Shown: positions 8,170 through 18,228, counted from the first letter of the stretch. The stretch: 64,000 nt of DNA from JAAYAN01 sp964437215 (GCA_964437215.1 CAYTFZ010000005.1:3456-67455); one strand, 5' to 3'. Numbers and translations are program-made. Notes: generated by a model from the letters alone, not told the origin.

Positions 8170-9228
8170 TTGAAAATCCTAAAAAATGATATTTTTATAA
8201 AAGCCTGCAAAAGAAAGCCGGTTGAAAGAACACCAATTTGGGTAATGCGTCAAGCAGGAAGATATTTGCCCGAATACAGAGAAATCAGAAAGAAATATGA
8301 TTTTCTCACAATGTGTAAAACCCCTGAACTTGCATCCGAAGTTACTATTCAGCCTGTTAATTTAATAAATGTAGATGCTGCTATTTTATTTTCGGATATC
8401 CTTGTTATTCCCGAAGCGATGGGTTTGGAACTTAAAATACTTGAAAACAAAGGTCCGGTTTTCTTAAATCCGGTTAGAGATAAAAATGATTTTTTAAATC
8501 TTAAAAAGATTGATCCTTTTAAAGACTTAAAATACGTACTCGATTCAATTACAATTACAAAAAACATTTTGAACGGAGAAGTCCCTTTAATTGGATTCAG
8601 CGGATCGCCTTGGACTTTGCTTACTTATATGATTGAAGGCGGAAGTTCTAAAAATTTCGGGAAAGTAAAAAAACTTATCTATGATGAACCGGATTTTGCA
8701 CATCTTATTCTTGATTTTCTTGCGGATGCTGTTACTGATTATTTAAATGCAAAAATTGAAACGGGAGTTGATGCAGTCCAGATTTTTGATACCTGGGGAG
8801 GGATTCTTTCCCCCGATATATTTAACGAATTCTCACTGAATTATATAAAAAAGATTATATCTGGTATTAAAATAAAAGATAAACCTGTAATTGTTTTTTC
8901 AAAAGGAGCTTATTTTGCTTTAGAATATATTGCTGAATCCGGAGCTGATGTTATTGGTCTCGATTGGACTTCGGATATTGGAAATGCTAGAAAAAGAATC
9001 GGAGAAAAAGCAGCTCTTCAGGGAAATCTTGATCCGGCAGTGCTTTATGCAAATATCGATAAAATCAAGAAGGAAGCTTCTAAAATTATAGATTCATTTG
9101 GATATGGTTCCGGACATATATTTAATCTCGGACACGGAATTCACCCGGATACAAATCCCGATAATTTAAAAGAGCTGGTTCTTTTTGTTAAACAATACAG
9201 CGTAAAATATCATAAAAGCGAAAATTAA
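8170..9228 (+). CDS. hemE: Uroporphyrinogen decarboxylase
   Basis: Removes four carboxyl groups from uroporphyrinogen III to give coproporphyrinogen III. 352 residues, full length. The signature WVMRQAGRYLPEYRE (Arg27, Arg31) and the catalytic Asp76 in FSDILVIPEAMG are present, as is the GNLDP motif near residue 280. Start is TTG 8170, supported by a perfect GGAGG at 8161-8165. Ends one base before hemN. Confidence 0.97.
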   Translation: MKILKNDIFIKACKRKPVERTPIWVMRQAGRYLPEYREIRKKYDFLTMCKTPELASEVTIQPVNLINVDAAILFSDILVIPEAMGLELKILENKGPVFLNPVRDKNDFLNLKKIDPFKDLKYVLDSITITKNILNGEVPLIGFSGSPWTLLTYMIEGGSSKNFGKVKKLIYDEPDFAHLILDFLADAVTDYLNAKIETGVDAVQIFDTWGGILSPDIFNEFSLNYIKKIISGIKIKDKPVIVFSKGAYFALEYIAESGADVIGLDWTSDIGNARKRIGEKAALQGNLDPAVLYANIDKIKKEASKIIDSFGYGSGHIFNLGHGIHPDTNPDNLKELVLFVKQYSVKYHKSEN

Positions 9229-9229
9229 A

Positions 9230-10606
9230 ATGTTTGGAATTGACGTTAAACTTATAAACAAATACGATAAACCCGGTCCCCGTTATACAAGTTATCCTAC
9301 AGCACCTCAATTTACCGAGGGATTTACTGCAAGCAATCTTTTGGAAGAAATCAAAAGCACTAATTCGGGGAATAATCTTAAAGATATTTCTCTCTATTTT
9401 CATCTGCCGTTTTGCGATACTCTTTGTTATTTTTGCGGCTGCAATATGATAGTAACACGCAACCGTGATAGAATATCGAAGTATTTAGAATATTTGGAAA
9501 AGGAAATAGACATTTATTCCGATCTTATAAATCCTTTGCGCAAAATTAAACAGCTGCATTGGGGAGGCGGCACACCTACTCATTTAACACCCGATGAAAT
9601 TCGCAATCTTGCCAGTGTTATTAAACAAAAATTTAATTTTGATGATAATGCTGAAGCAAGCTGTGAAATTGATCCCCGAGAATTAAGTTTCGAGCATCTT
9701 CTTGCATTGAGAAATTCAGGCTTTAACCGTATTAGTATGGGCGTTCAGGATTTTAATCCGCTTGTACAAAAAGCTGTTAACAGGATTCAGCCTGAAGAAT
9801 TGACCTTTAAAGTTATTAGTTGGATTAAAGATTTGGAATTCTCAAGTTTTAATCTCGACTTGATGTACGGACTTCCGCATCAAACTGTTGACAGTTTCGG
9901 ATACAGCATAAAAAAGATAATTGAACTTGAACCTGACAGAATTGCCTTATTTAATTATGCTCATGTTCCTTGGATGAAAAAGCATATGGAGCTTATAAAT
10001 GCGGAAAATATTCCGAAACCGGCTGAAAAACTTGCAATTCTTGAAATGTCGATTAATGAACTTACTTCTGCCGGATATGTTTTTATCGGAATGGATCATT
10101 TTGCTAAACCCAGTGACGAACTTGCAATTGCGCTGAAAGAAAAAAGACTATACAGAAATTTTCAGGGTTATAGCACTCATTCTGAACTTGATTTATTTGC
10201 TCTCGGTATCACAAGCATAAGTCAGATAGGAAAAACATATTCGCAAAATGTTAAAACGGAAAATGAATATTTTAATTGTCTTGATAAAGGTATTTTACCT
10301 GTTTTGAAAGGTTACTGTCTTAACAAAGATGATATGTGCCGTAAAAAAGTTATTATGAAACTTATGTGCGATTTTGAATTGGATTTTTCGAAAATTGAAA
10401 ATGAATTTAAAATTAACTTTGAAGATTATTTTTCAAAAAGCTTAGAAAATCTTTCGGAAATGATTAATGATAATCTTCTTAAAATTGAAAACAGAAAAAT
10501 AATTATTACCGAAAAAGGCAGACTGCTGATCCGGAATATTGCAATGAATTTTGACGGTTTTATTGAACGAAACCATGATTCTGCCCGTTATTCCAGAACA
10601 GTATGA
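9230..10606 (+). CDS. hemN: Oxygen-independent coproporphyrinogen III oxidase (radical SAM)
   Basis: Converts coproporphyrinogen III to protoporphyrinogen IX without oxygen. 458 residues, genuine HemN and not HemW: it has RYTSYPTAPQF at 18-28 and the CX3CX2CXC motif (Cys62, 66, 69, 71, in PFCDTLCYFCGC). GGGTPTHL and the C-terminal HemN domain (FALGITSISQI) are also seen. No oxygen-dependent HemF is in the cluster, which suits an anaerobe or facultative anaerobe. Confidence 0.97.
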   Translation: MFGIDVKLINKYDKPGPRYTSYPTAPQFTEGFTASNLLEEIKSTNSGNNLKDISLYFHLPFCDTLCYFCGCNMIVTRNRDRISKYLEYLEKEIDIYSDLINPLRKIKQLHWGGGTPTHLTPDEIRNLASVIKQKFNFDDNAEASCEIDPRELSFEHLLALRNSGFNRISMGVQDFNPLVQKAVNRIQPEELTFKVISWIKDLEFSSFNLDLMYGLPHQTVDSFGYSIKKIIELEPDRIALFNYAHVPWMKKHMELINAENIPKPAEKLAILEMSINELTSAGYVFIGMDHFAKPSDELAIALKEKRLYRNFQGYSTHSELDLFALGITSISQIGKTYSQNVKTENEYFNCLDKGILPVLKGYCLNKDDMCRKKVIMKLMCDFELDFSKIENEFKINFEDYFSKSLENLSEMINDNLLKIENRKIIITEKGRLLIRNIAMNFDGFIERNHDSARYSRTV

Positions 10607-10621
10607 AATGAAAGGGGAAAA

Positions 10622-11578
10622 ATGAAAGCGGCAGTAGTTTTATTGAATCTTGGAGGCCCCGATTCTCTTGAAGCGGTTGAACCTTTTTTATATAATCTTT
10701 TTTGCGACCGTGACATTTTTAAAATTCCAATCGGACAGAAACTATTTGCAAGAATAATTTCTAAGCGCCGTGCTCCTATTGTAAAGGAAGAATACGAACT
10801 AATCGGAGGAAAATCTCCTATAAATGAATGGACTGAAATACAGCGTAAAATGCTTGAAACAGAGTTAAAAAAAAATGATACTGAAATAGATGTATATACT
10901 GCAATGCGTTACTGGCATCCTCTATCTAATGAAACCGCAGAAAAAATGCAGCGCAAGAATTATGAGAAAATTATTCTTCTTCCATTATATCCCCACTTTT
11001 CTGTAAGCACAACCGGTTCTTCTTTTAATGAATGGAAACGTGTTTACAAAGGTGATAAAAGCAAAATAGTATATGTTAACAATTATTTTGATGAAGATGA
11101 TTATATTAAATCCTTAAACGAAAGAATCGAGGAATCCTTAGTTGAATTTCCTGAAGAAAAACGAAACGATGTACAACTCGTTTTCAGTGCTCACGGAACT
11201 CCCGTTAGTATGGTAAAAAAAGGAGATCCTTACAGTATTCAGATTCAAAAAACAGTTAATAAAGTTATGGAATTAAGGAATTTTGCAAATGGTCATCATT
11301 TGTGTTTTCAAAGTAAGGTAGGTCCGGTTAAATGGCTGGAGCCTTCCACAGAAAATATGATTAAACAACTTGCTGGAAAAGGGTTGAAAAAACTTCTGAT
11401 TATTCCAATCAGTTTTATTTCGGATCACGTTGAAACGCTTTTTGAACTTGATATTGAATACCGTAAAGCTGCCGATAAATGCGGTATTGAAAATTATGTT
11501 GTAATGAAAGGATTAAACGATTCCAGAACTTTTATTTCGGCATTAAAAAACATTGCACTCACATATTTAGAACAATAA
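10622..11578 (+). CDS. hemH: Ferrochelatase
   Basis: Inserts Fe(II) into protoporphyrin IX to form protohaem. 318 residues, usual bacterial length, with VLLNLGGPDSLEAVEPFL at the start, the metal-binding His in FSAHGTPVSMV, and the C-terminal substrate segment PISFISDHVETLFELDIEY. No C-terminal [2Fe-2S] cysteine cluster is present. AAAGGGG precedes ATG 10622. Followed 3 bp later by the protoporphyrinogen oxidase gene. Confidence 0.96.
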   Translation: MKAAVVLLNLGGPDSLEAVEPFLYNLFCDRDIFKIPIGQKLFARIISKRRAPIVKEEYELIGGKSPINEWTEIQRKMLETELKKNDTEIDVYTAMRYWHPLSNETAEKMQRKNYEKIILLPLYPHFSVSTTGSSFNEWKRVYKGDKSKIVYVNNYFDEDDYIKSLNERIEESLVEFPEEKRNDVQLVFSAHGTPVSMVKKGDPYSIQIQKTVNKVMELRNFANGHHLCFQSKVGPVKWLEPSTENMIKQLAGKGLKKLLIIPISFISDHVETLFELDIEYRKAADKCGIENYVVMKGLNDSRTFISALKNIALTYLEQ

Positions 11579-11581
11579 TTT

Positions 11582-12973
11582 ATGGCAAACTCAGATATAA
11601 AGATTGGAATATTGGGAGCAGGTATTTCGGGTTTAGCTGCTGCGTATTGGCTTTCGAATGATGGTTATGATGTAACAGTTCTCGAAAAAAACAATTATAC
11701 CGGCGGTGCTATGATTTCTCATTCTGAAAAAGGATTTATGGCTGATCTGGGTCCGAACAGCGGACTTGAAACATCGCCTTTTATCCGGAAAATTGTTGAA
11801 TCTGTTGGGCTGGGGAATGAAATGATTTACGCAGATTCTGCCGGTAATAAAAGATACATCCTTAAAAACAATAAACTATATGCATTAACACCCAATCCTC
11901 TTAAATTTTTCTCTTCTGGATTATTATCTTTTAAAGGGAAATTCAAACTTTTAAAGGAACCGTTTATCGGTAAATCGGAGGACGGATATTATCAAAGCAT
12001 TTCAACATTTGTAAAGCGCCGCCTGGGAAGTGATTTTCTCGATTACATTATAAATCCTTTTGTATCGGGTGTTTATGCCGGCAACCCGGATTTACTGAGT
12101 GTAAAATCAGCTTTCCCAAAACTTTACAGACTTGAAGAAGAATACGGCGGGCTGATTAAAGGTACAATAAAAGGCAGCAAAGAAAGAAAACAAAGAAATG
12201 AAAACAGTAAACAGAATGCAAGGATGTTCTCATTTAGAAACGGAATGCAGAGTTTTCCAAACTCAATAGCCGATAATCTTATAAAAAAGCCTGTTTTAAG
12301 CTGTGAAATTAAAAACATTAATTACCATAAAAAATCCATTTCTGTTAGTTCCGAAGTTAATGGGAAAAATCACGATTTTAATTTTAATATTTTGATATCA
12401 GCCATTCCGGCTTATAATGCTTCGGATTTATTCCAAACGGTTGATGATAATCTTGCTGCACACTTATCTCAAATTTATTATCCTCCTGTTATGGTTCTTT
12501 TTGCAGTTTTCCGTAAAAAAGATATTCAAAGAAAACTTGACGGATTCGGGTTTTTAATCCCAGAAAAAGAAAGAAAACAATTTCTCGGAGCTATATGGAG
12601 TTCAGTTATTTTTACTGACCGGTGCTCCGAAGATCTTGCCGCGTTTACATTATTTATCGGCGGAGCCCGACAATCGGATATTTTCAAAACTGAAAATAAT
12701 CTGCTTATAAATGGAGTGCTGGCTGAATTCAAATCTTTAATGAAAATTAAAGAAAACCCTGTGTACCAAAAATCATATTTCTGGGAAAAAGCAATTCCTC
12801 AATACAACATCGGGTATATTGAACACGATAGATATTTCGAACATTTTGAAAACACTAATCCCGGAATTATTCTCAGCGGAAATTACCGGGGAGGTATTTC
12901 TGTTGGCGACTGTATAAAAAATTCCAGAACAGTATATGAAAAAACACTGAAATATGCCGTAGAAAATTTTTAG
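11582..12973 (+). CDS. hemY: FAD-dependent protoporphyrinogen oxidase (HemY type)
   Basis: Six-electron oxidation of protoporphyrinogen IX. 463 residues. The FAD motif ILGAGISGLAAAYWLS starts at residue 9 and the ribose-binding acid is in VTVLEKNNYTGG; GFMADLGPNSGLE and the C-terminal GNYRGGISVGDCI second FAD motif are present. It is the flavoprotein type, not the flavodoxin-like HemG or the membrane HemJ. This type generally uses oxygen, which contrasts with the oxygen-independent HemN nearby. Confidence 0.93.
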   Translation: MANSDIKIGILGAGISGLAAAYWLSNDGYDVTVLEKNNYTGGAMISHSEKGFMADLGPNSGLETSPFIRKIVESVGLGNEMIYADSAGNKRYILKNNKLYALTPNPLKFFSSGLLSFKGKFKLLKEPFIGKSEDGYYQSISTFVKRRLGSDFLDYIINPFVSGVYAGNPDLLSVKSAFPKLYRLEEEYGGLIKGTIKGSKERKQRNENSKQNARMFSFRNGMQSFPNSIADNLIKKPVLSCEIKNINYHKKSISVSSEVNGKNHDFNFNILISAIPAYNASDLFQTVDDNLAAHLSQIYYPPVMVLFAVFRKKDIQRKLDGFGFLIPEKERKQFLGAIWSSVIFTDRCSEDLAAFTLFIGGARQSDIFKTENNLLINGVLAEFKSLMKIKENPVYQKSYFWEKAIPQYNIGYIEHDRYFEHFENTNPGIILSGNYRGGISVGDCIKNSRTVYEKTLKYAVENF

Positions 12974-13048
12974 TTTACAGTTATTTTATTTCGATTGAAC
13001 AGTAATTTTAAATAAATATTTGATTTAAAAACATCCATTGAGTTGATT

Positions 13049-14014
13049 ATGTATCCTACTACAAGACTTCGGCGTTTACGTTATAATCCTTTAATACGGG
13101 AAATGGTTAAAGAAACTCATCTGCGCAAGACTGATTTGATTTATCCCCTTTTTGTTGTTCCAGGTAAAGACATAAAAAAAGAAGTAAAGTCGATGCCGGG
13201 CGTGTTTCAAATGTCTGTTGATATTCTTGTTGAAGAATGCAAGGAGATCTTCCATCTTGGTATTCCTGCGGTAATATTATTCGGAATTCCTGAACACAAA
13301 GATGAAACCGGTTCCGAATCTTATTCATCCGATGGGATTATCCAGCAAGCAATAAGAAGCATCAAATCGACTGTTAATGATTTAGTGGTTATAACTGATG
13401 TTTGCCTTTGCGAGTATACATCGCACGGGCATTGCGGAATTTTGAAAGGCGAAGAAATATTAAATGACGAAACTGTTTCTGTTCTTGCAAAAGAAGCTGT
13501 AAGCCATGCAGAAGCCGGAGCAGATATAATTGCTCCTTCGGATATGATGGACGGAAGAGTGTGGGCAATCCGTAAAGCTTTAGATTATAAAGGATTTAAT
13601 AAAATTCCTATAATGAGTTATGCTGTAAAATATGCCTCGGGTTATTACGGACCTTTCCGCGATGCAGCAGAATCCGCACCCGCTTTCGGAGATAGAAGGT
13701 CGCACCAGATGGATATTGCAAACGCTGAGGAAGCTTTGCGCGAAGCTGAAAGCGATATTGAAGAAGGAGCTGACATTATAATGATAAAACCTGCAGGAGC
13801 ATATCTTGATATAATAAGAAGAGTAAAAGATATGTTCGGTATGCCGACAGCTGCATATCAGGTTAGCGGCGAATATGCTATGATAAAAGCTGCTGCACAA
13901 AACGGCTGGATTGATGAACAACGGATTATGATGGAATCGCTTATCGCTATTAAACGAGCCGGAGCCGACTTGATTTTAACTTATTATGCAAAAGAAGCCG
14001 CAATATTATTATAA
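13049..14014 (+). CDS. hemB: Delta-aminolevulinic acid dehydratase (porphobilinogen synthase)
   Basis: Condenses two 5-aminolevulinates to porphobilinogen. From ATG 13049 the protein has 321 residues; a TTG two codons earlier is possible. The Zn-binding triplet DVCLCEYTSHGHCG (Cys119, 121, 129) marks the zinc-dependent form. The Schiff-base lysines are Lys194 (MSYAVKYASGYYGPF) and Lys247 (IMIKPAGAYLD). A 75-bp spacer separates it from the upstream oxidase, and hemL follows after 16 bp, so a secondary promoter upstream is possible. Confidence 0.97.
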   Translation: MYPTTRLRRLRYNPLIREMVKETHLRKTDLIYPLFVVPGKDIKKEVKSMPGVFQMSVDILVEECKEIFHLGIPAVILFGIPEHKDETGSESYSSDGIIQQAIRSIKSTVNDLVVITDVCLCEYTSHGHCGILKGEEILNDETVSVLAKEAVSHAEAGADIIAPSDMMDGRVWAIRKALDYKGFNKIPIMSYAVKYASGYYGPFRDAAESAPAFGDRRSHQMDIANAEEALREAESDIEEGADIIMIKPAGAYLDIIRRVKDMFGMPTAAYQVSGEYAMIKAAAQNGWIDEQRIMMESLIAIKRAGADLILTYYAKEAAILL

Positions 14015-14030
14015 AACCGGAGAATTCTAG

Positions 14031-15320
14031 ATGGATTTTAAGACAAGCAAGAAATTATTCAGTGAAGCACAAAAGTTTATACCCGGCGGTGTAAACTCAC
14101 CTGTAAGAGCATTTAAATCCGTTGGAGGCTCTCCCCTTTTTATTGAAAGAGGAAGCGGCTCTAAATTTTACGATGCCGACGGGAATGAATTTATAGATTA
14201 CATCGGAAGCTGGGGACCGCATCTTTTTGGTCATAATCCTGAATTTATTAAAAGTGAATTACTTAAAAATATTGAAAGAGGCACAAGCTTTGGCGCTCCT
14301 ACATCATTAGAAGTAGAAATGGCAAAGCTAATTACAGAACTTGTACCGTCTGTAGAAATGGTTCGAATGGTAAACAGCGGAACAGAAGCAACAATGAGTG
14401 CAATACGGGTAGCACGAGGTTTTACAGCCAAAGAAAAGTTTATTAAATTTGAAGGCTGTTATCACGGACACGCTGATCATTTTCTTATTAAAGCAGGTTC
14501 TGGCGCTCTTACTTTTGGAATGCCGACAAGTCCCGGAATAACAAAAGGAAATGCAGAAGATACTCTTGTAGCAGATTTTAACGATATTAACTCTGTTAAG
14601 AAACTTATTTCTGCAAATAAGAATAATATTGCCGCAATAATTATTGAACCAATAGCTGGTAATATGGGTGTGGTAAAAGCCGATATTTCTTTTATGAAAG
14701 AGCTGAGAGAAATTTGTTCAAACGAAAATATAATTTTAATTTTTGATGAAGTTATGACAGGATTCCGGGTTGCTAAAGGCGGAGCTCAGGAATTATTGCA
14801 AATTAACCCAGATCTTACAACATTCGGTAAAATAATTGGCGGCGGTTTGCCTGTAGGCGCTTTCGGCGGAAGAAAAGATATAATGGAAATTCTTGCCCCT
14901 TCCGGTCCGGTTTATCAAGCAGGAACGCTCAGCGGCAACCCTTTGGCTATGTCTGCAGGAATTGCTGCATTAAATTACATTAAAACAAATACATACCTAT
15001 ATAATTTACTTGAAAATAAATCTGAATATCTTGAACAGGGATTTATTGAAAATCTTAATAAACTTGGTAAGAAATATTGCTTAAATAGATCTGGCTCAAT
15101 GATGTGTATGTTTTTTACTGAAGAACTTGTATCAGATTACAAAACTGCAATTAAATCGGATACTTCATTATACGCAGCTTATTTTCACGAAATGCTTAAC
15201 AGAGGGATTTATCTTGCCCCGGCTCAATTTGAAGCGATGTTCATATCAACTGCTCACTCCGATGATGACCTAAATAAAACAATTAAAGCTCATTACGAAT
15301 CTTTAAAAGCAATTATTTAA
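14031..15320 (+). CDS. hemL: Glutamate-1-semialdehyde 2,1-aminomutase
   Basis: PLP enzyme converting glutamate-1-semialdehyde to 5-aminolevulinate, completing with HemA the C5 route. 429 residues. GGVNSPVRAFKSVGG, NSGTEATMSAIRVARG, GCYHGHAD, the cofactor acid in IFDEVMTGFR and the PLP lysine Lys267 (TFGKIIGGGLPVGA) are all seen. GGAG precedes ATG 14031. It is the last gene of the haem run, followed by a strong terminator. Confidence 0.97.
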   Translation: MDFKTSKKLFSEAQKFIPGGVNSPVRAFKSVGGSPLFIERGSGSKFYDADGNEFIDYIGSWGPHLFGHNPEFIKSELLKNIERGTSFGAPTSLEVEMAKLITELVPSVEMVRMVNSGTEATMSAIRVARGFTAKEKFIKFEGCYHGHADHFLIKAGSGALTFGMPTSPGITKGNAEDTLVADFNDINSVKKLISANKNNIAAIIIEPIAGNMGVVKADISFMKELREICSNENIILIFDEVMTGFRVAKGGAQELLQINPDLTTFGKIIGGGLPVGAFGGRKDIMEILAPSGPVYQAGTLSGNPLAMSAGIAALNYIKTNTYLYNLLENKSEYLEQGFIENLNKLGKKYCLNRSGSMMCMFFTEELVSDYKTAIKSDTSLYAAYFHEMLNRGIYLAPAQFEAMFISTAHSDDDLNKTIKAHYESLKAII

Positions 15321-15334
15321 TAAACATTGATAAA

Positions 15335-15366
15335 AAAAAAGGATGCTTTTTCAAGCATCCTTTTTT
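15335..15366. terminator. Bidirectional intrinsic terminator
   Basis: GGATGCTT (15341-15348), loop TTTC, AAGCATCC (15353-15360), extended by an A-run on the left and a T-run on the right. It ends both the haem run (plus strand) and the convergent outer-membrane protein gene (minus strand). Confidence 0.93.
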
Positions 15367-15379
15367 AGTCTTTATTTTT

Positions 15380-16666
15380 TTAGAAAGCGTAACCGCCTGA
15401 TAAATAAGCAAAAGTATCAGCACTTCCGCCAATATTCTTTAATCCGGCTCTTAATACATCAGCGCTTACAACACCGTCAAGCCAGAAACCGTCGAAATGA
15501 AGACCGATACCGGCAGTAACACCTGTTGCAAGTCCTGGTACTGTATAAATAGTTGAAATATATTCAACAGTCTGATAACCAGGAGTTGTGTAATTACTCC
15601 AAGCTTCTTCTTGAGACATTTTACTTGTAGTAGATTGATAACCTAATCTTCCTGTAAGCCATTCAGTCAGTAAAAATTCAGCTCCAAGGTTCCATACAGG
15701 GAATGATGTTACAGTCAAAGTCTGCTCTGGTCTTCCATTAACAACATTTACTGCTGGATCAGTAATTGATGTAACATTAAATGCCGGACCGCCAACCAAT
15801 AAAAGATCTCCAGTTCTATATTGCATACCCATTCCTACTGTAAAACTTGTTATGCTGGTAAGATCTCTTTCCATAGGGGAAGGGGCAACCATATTATTAT
15901 CTTTATCTTGTCCGCTTGCAGTTACAAAATTAACAGCAGGAACTAATGTTACAACATCCGATACATCCCAGAAACCTCTTAAATTCGCGCTGAAAATTGT
16001 CTGGTCCCTGCTTATTTCTCTTTGTCTTGCAGGAGTATTTGTTAAACTTGGAAGTATTAAAGATACACCGGCATCAATCCTGATATCTCTGTTTAGTCTT
16101 AACAATGCACCAAAATTAAAACCTATTTGCGAAGCAGATGTTTCAGATACCAGCATTGTATCAACATCTCTAGAAGGTGTTTCGTTTGTTGATGATGCAT
16201 ACGCAATACCAAGACCAAGTATTAAATCATCAAAATCCATTGTTGACATTAATTGAATATTGTTATCCAGTCCTAAACCAACACCGAGATTACTGCCTGA
16301 AGTTGTATTATAAGGGTCAGGAATACCTGCTAGCGGATCAAGTTTTGCAATTGAAGAACCATTCCATCCGCTCTGTGTTAAAATACCGCCTATTGTTAAA
16401 TTATCTGCAAGACGGAAATTAGCAACAACAAACTGGTCTTTTCCAGCTCCGCTGGATGAACCGATATCGCCCCATACCATATCATCATAAACACTTCCCC
16501 AAGCAGGATTCAATGTAACATAATAAGGATCCATAACATAAGGGTTACTTCCAAGAGAAACTACTCTTGCAAAACCACCTGTCCGTTCTACATCCCAACC
16601 GCCTGCAAAAACTGCAGATGAAACAAGAACAAAAACAAAAACCGAATACATCAGTCTTTTTACCAT
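15380..16666 (-). CDS. Outer-membrane beta-barrel protein, function unknown
   Basis: 428 residues. Residues 1-21 are a typical signal peptide (MVKRLMYSVFVFVLVSSAVFA) followed by GGWD. The rest alternates short amphipathic strands with turn-rich segments and ends in a Phe (LSGGYAF), as barrels exported by the BAM machinery do. It may belong to the OmpP1/FadL-like or a lineage-specific porin group, but no diagnostic motif is seen. AGGAGG lies 6 bp before the ATG. Its codon use is richer in C-ending codons than its neighbours, consistent with high expression. Single gene with a 200-bp upstream region. Confidence 0.75.
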   Translation of the reverse strand: MVKRLMYSVFVFVLVSSAVFAGGWDVERTGGFARVVSLGSNPYVMDPYYVTLNPAWGSVYDDMVWGDIGSSSGAGKDQFVVANFRLADNLTIGGILTQSGWNGSSIAKLDPLAGIPDPYNTTSGSNLGVGLGLDNNIQLMSTMDFDDLILGLGIAYASSTNETPSRDVDTMLVSETSASQIGFNFGALLRLNRDIRIDAGVSLILPSLTNTPARQREISRDQTIFSANLRGFWDVSDVVTLVPAVNFVTASGQDKDNNMVAPSPMERDLTSITSFTVGMGMQYRTGDLLLVGGPAFNVTSITDPAVNVVNGRPEQTLTVTSFPVWNLGAEFLLTEWLTGRLGYQSTTSKMSQEEAWSNYTTPGYQTVEYISTIYTVPGLATGVTAGIGLHFDGFWLDGVVSADVLRAGLKNIGGSADTFAYLSGGYAF

Positions 16667-16870
16667 ACTACCTCCTAATTTAGTTATTTATATTAATTGT
16701 AAATAAAACAGTCGAAAACTATTCATTTTATTTATAAAATAAAAATTTTTTTTTTATCTGATACAACTTATATTTTTTAAGTAAAATAATAGTTCTTACT
16801 AAGAGTCCTTTGATCTAACAATTTATATCCTCTTTGCTAAGAATTTTTTAAGGGAAGTTTTATATTTATT

Positions 16871-17476
16871 TTATTTATGCCGTTCTTCAAGATTTTTTAC
16901 AATCTCGCTTAAATCGATATCCAAATAATTCAGCATAACAAATAAATGAAAAATTAAATCTGAAGTTTCGTTTATTATTTCCTCTTTATCTTCGTTTTTT
17001 GCAGCAATAATTGTTTCTACAGCTTCTTCGCCAACTTTTTGAATTATTCTGTTCCCGCCTGATTTAAACAGCTTTGTAGTATACGAATTTTCAGGAAGAC
17101 TTTTTTTCCTTTCCGAAATTAAATTAAACAATCCCGAAAGCCATTTGATGTCTCTTTCTTTTTGAATTCCAAAACAGGAGTAATCGCCTGTATGGCAAGT
17201 CGGCCCGTCCGGCTGTGCATAAATTAACAGACTGTCGCTGTCGCAATCGACCTTTATATCTTTTACATGCAAATAATTATTGGACGTCTCACCCTTTGTC
17301 CATAATCTTTGTTTTGTCCTGCTGAAAAAAGTTACTTTTTTAATTTCAATTGTTTTTTCTAATGCTTCCCTGTTCATAAATCCAAGCATAAGTACCTTTT
17401 CGGTAACCGAATCTATAATTATTGCTGGAACCATTCCATTAAGTTTCGAGAAATTCAACTTATCAATATTTATCAT
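16871..17476 (-). CDS. hisIE: Bifunctional phosphoribosyl-AMP cyclohydrolase / phosphoribosyl-ATP pyrophosphatase
   Basis: Catalyses steps 2 and 3 of histidine synthesis. 201 residues. The N-terminal HisI domain (1-105) carries the metal ligands in KVDCDSDS (Cys78, Asp79, Asp81), Cys94 (GPTCHTGDYSCF) and Cys101; the HisE domain (about 110-201) has KVGEEAVETIIAA and ETSDLIFHL. The ATG overlaps the hisF stop as ATGA. Last gene of the operon; no clear terminator follows on its strand. Confidence 0.96.
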   Translation of the reverse strand: MINIDKLNFSKLNGMVPAIIIDSVTEKVLMLGFMNREALEKTIEIKKVTFFSRTKQRLWTKGETSNNYLHVKDIKVDCDSDSLLIYAQPDGPTCHTGDYSCFGIQKERDIKWLSGLFNLISERKKSLPENSYTTKLFKSGGNRIIQKVGEEAVETIIAAKNEDKEEIINETSDLIFHLFVMLNYLDIDLSEIVKNLEERHK

Positions 17477-18228
17477 AATCTTACATTTACACCGTTTTGT
17501 TTAAGATATTTTTTTAATTCCATTATATTAAGTATTTGATAGTGAAACAAGCTTGCTGCCAAACAAGCTTCCACATCGGCATCTTGGAATGCCTCAAAAA
17601 AATGTTCTTTTGTCCCTGCTCCTCCTGAAGCAATAACCGGAACACTCACCAATTTCACTAACTCGTTAAGAAATCTTAAATCGTAACCTTCCTTTGTTCC
17701 ATCCCTATCCATTGAAGTAAGAAGAATTTCACCGGCACCCAGATCAACTGTTTTTCTGCACCATTCAAATGCTTCAATTCCTGTTGGTTCGGTACCTCCT
17801 TTAATAAATACTTCGTATCCGCCGTTAACAAATTTCACATCAATTGCAGCAACAATTGCCTGGCTTCCAAACTGTTTTGAAGACTGTTTTATTAAATCCG
17901 GATTTTTTACTATCGATGTGTTTAATGAAACTTTATCGGCACCTGCTTTCAACAATGCTTCTATGTCGTTTAATTGAGAAATTCCGCCCCCTACAGTAAA
18001 AGGTATTCTTATAACTTCAGCTACATCTTTTACAAGCTGCACTAATGTTTTTCTTTTTTCCAGCGAAGCAGTAATATCAAGAAAGACAAGTTCGTCAGCG
18101 CCTTCGCGGTAATATCTTTCGGATAATTCAACGGCAGAACCGGCATCCCGCAGATTCACGAAATTTGTACCTTTTACAACTCTGCCATCTTTAACATCCA
18201 GACAAGGTATAATTCTTTTACTTACCAA
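17473..18228 (-). CDS. hisF: Imidazole glycerol phosphate synthase, cyclase subunit
   Basis: TIM barrel that uses ammonia from HisH to form imidazole glycerol phosphate and AICAR. 251 residues. Catalytic Asp11 (IPCLDVKDGRVVKG) and Asp130 (VAAIDVKFVNGG) are both present, as is the phosphate loop VTVGGGI. Overlaps hisA by 11 bp and hisIE by 4 bp. Confidence 0.97.
   Translation of the reverse strand: MVSKRIIPCLDVKDGRVVKGTNFVNLRDAGSAVELSERYYREGADELVFLDITASLEKRKTLVQLVKDVAEVIRIPFTVGGGISQLNDIEALLKAGADKVSLNTSIVKNPDLIKQSSKQFGSQAIVAAIDVKFVNGGYEVFIKGGTEPTGIEAFEWCRKTVDLGAGEILLTSMDRDGTKEGYDLRFLNELVKLVSVPVIASGGAGTKEHFFEAFQDADVEACLAASLFHYQILNIMELKKYLKQNGVNVRL

Noticed and set aside
16793..16848. Imperfect hairpin after hisIE as operon terminator
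   Set aside because: The T-run follows on the plus strand only, whereas the his operon is on the minus strand; the stem has several mismatches.
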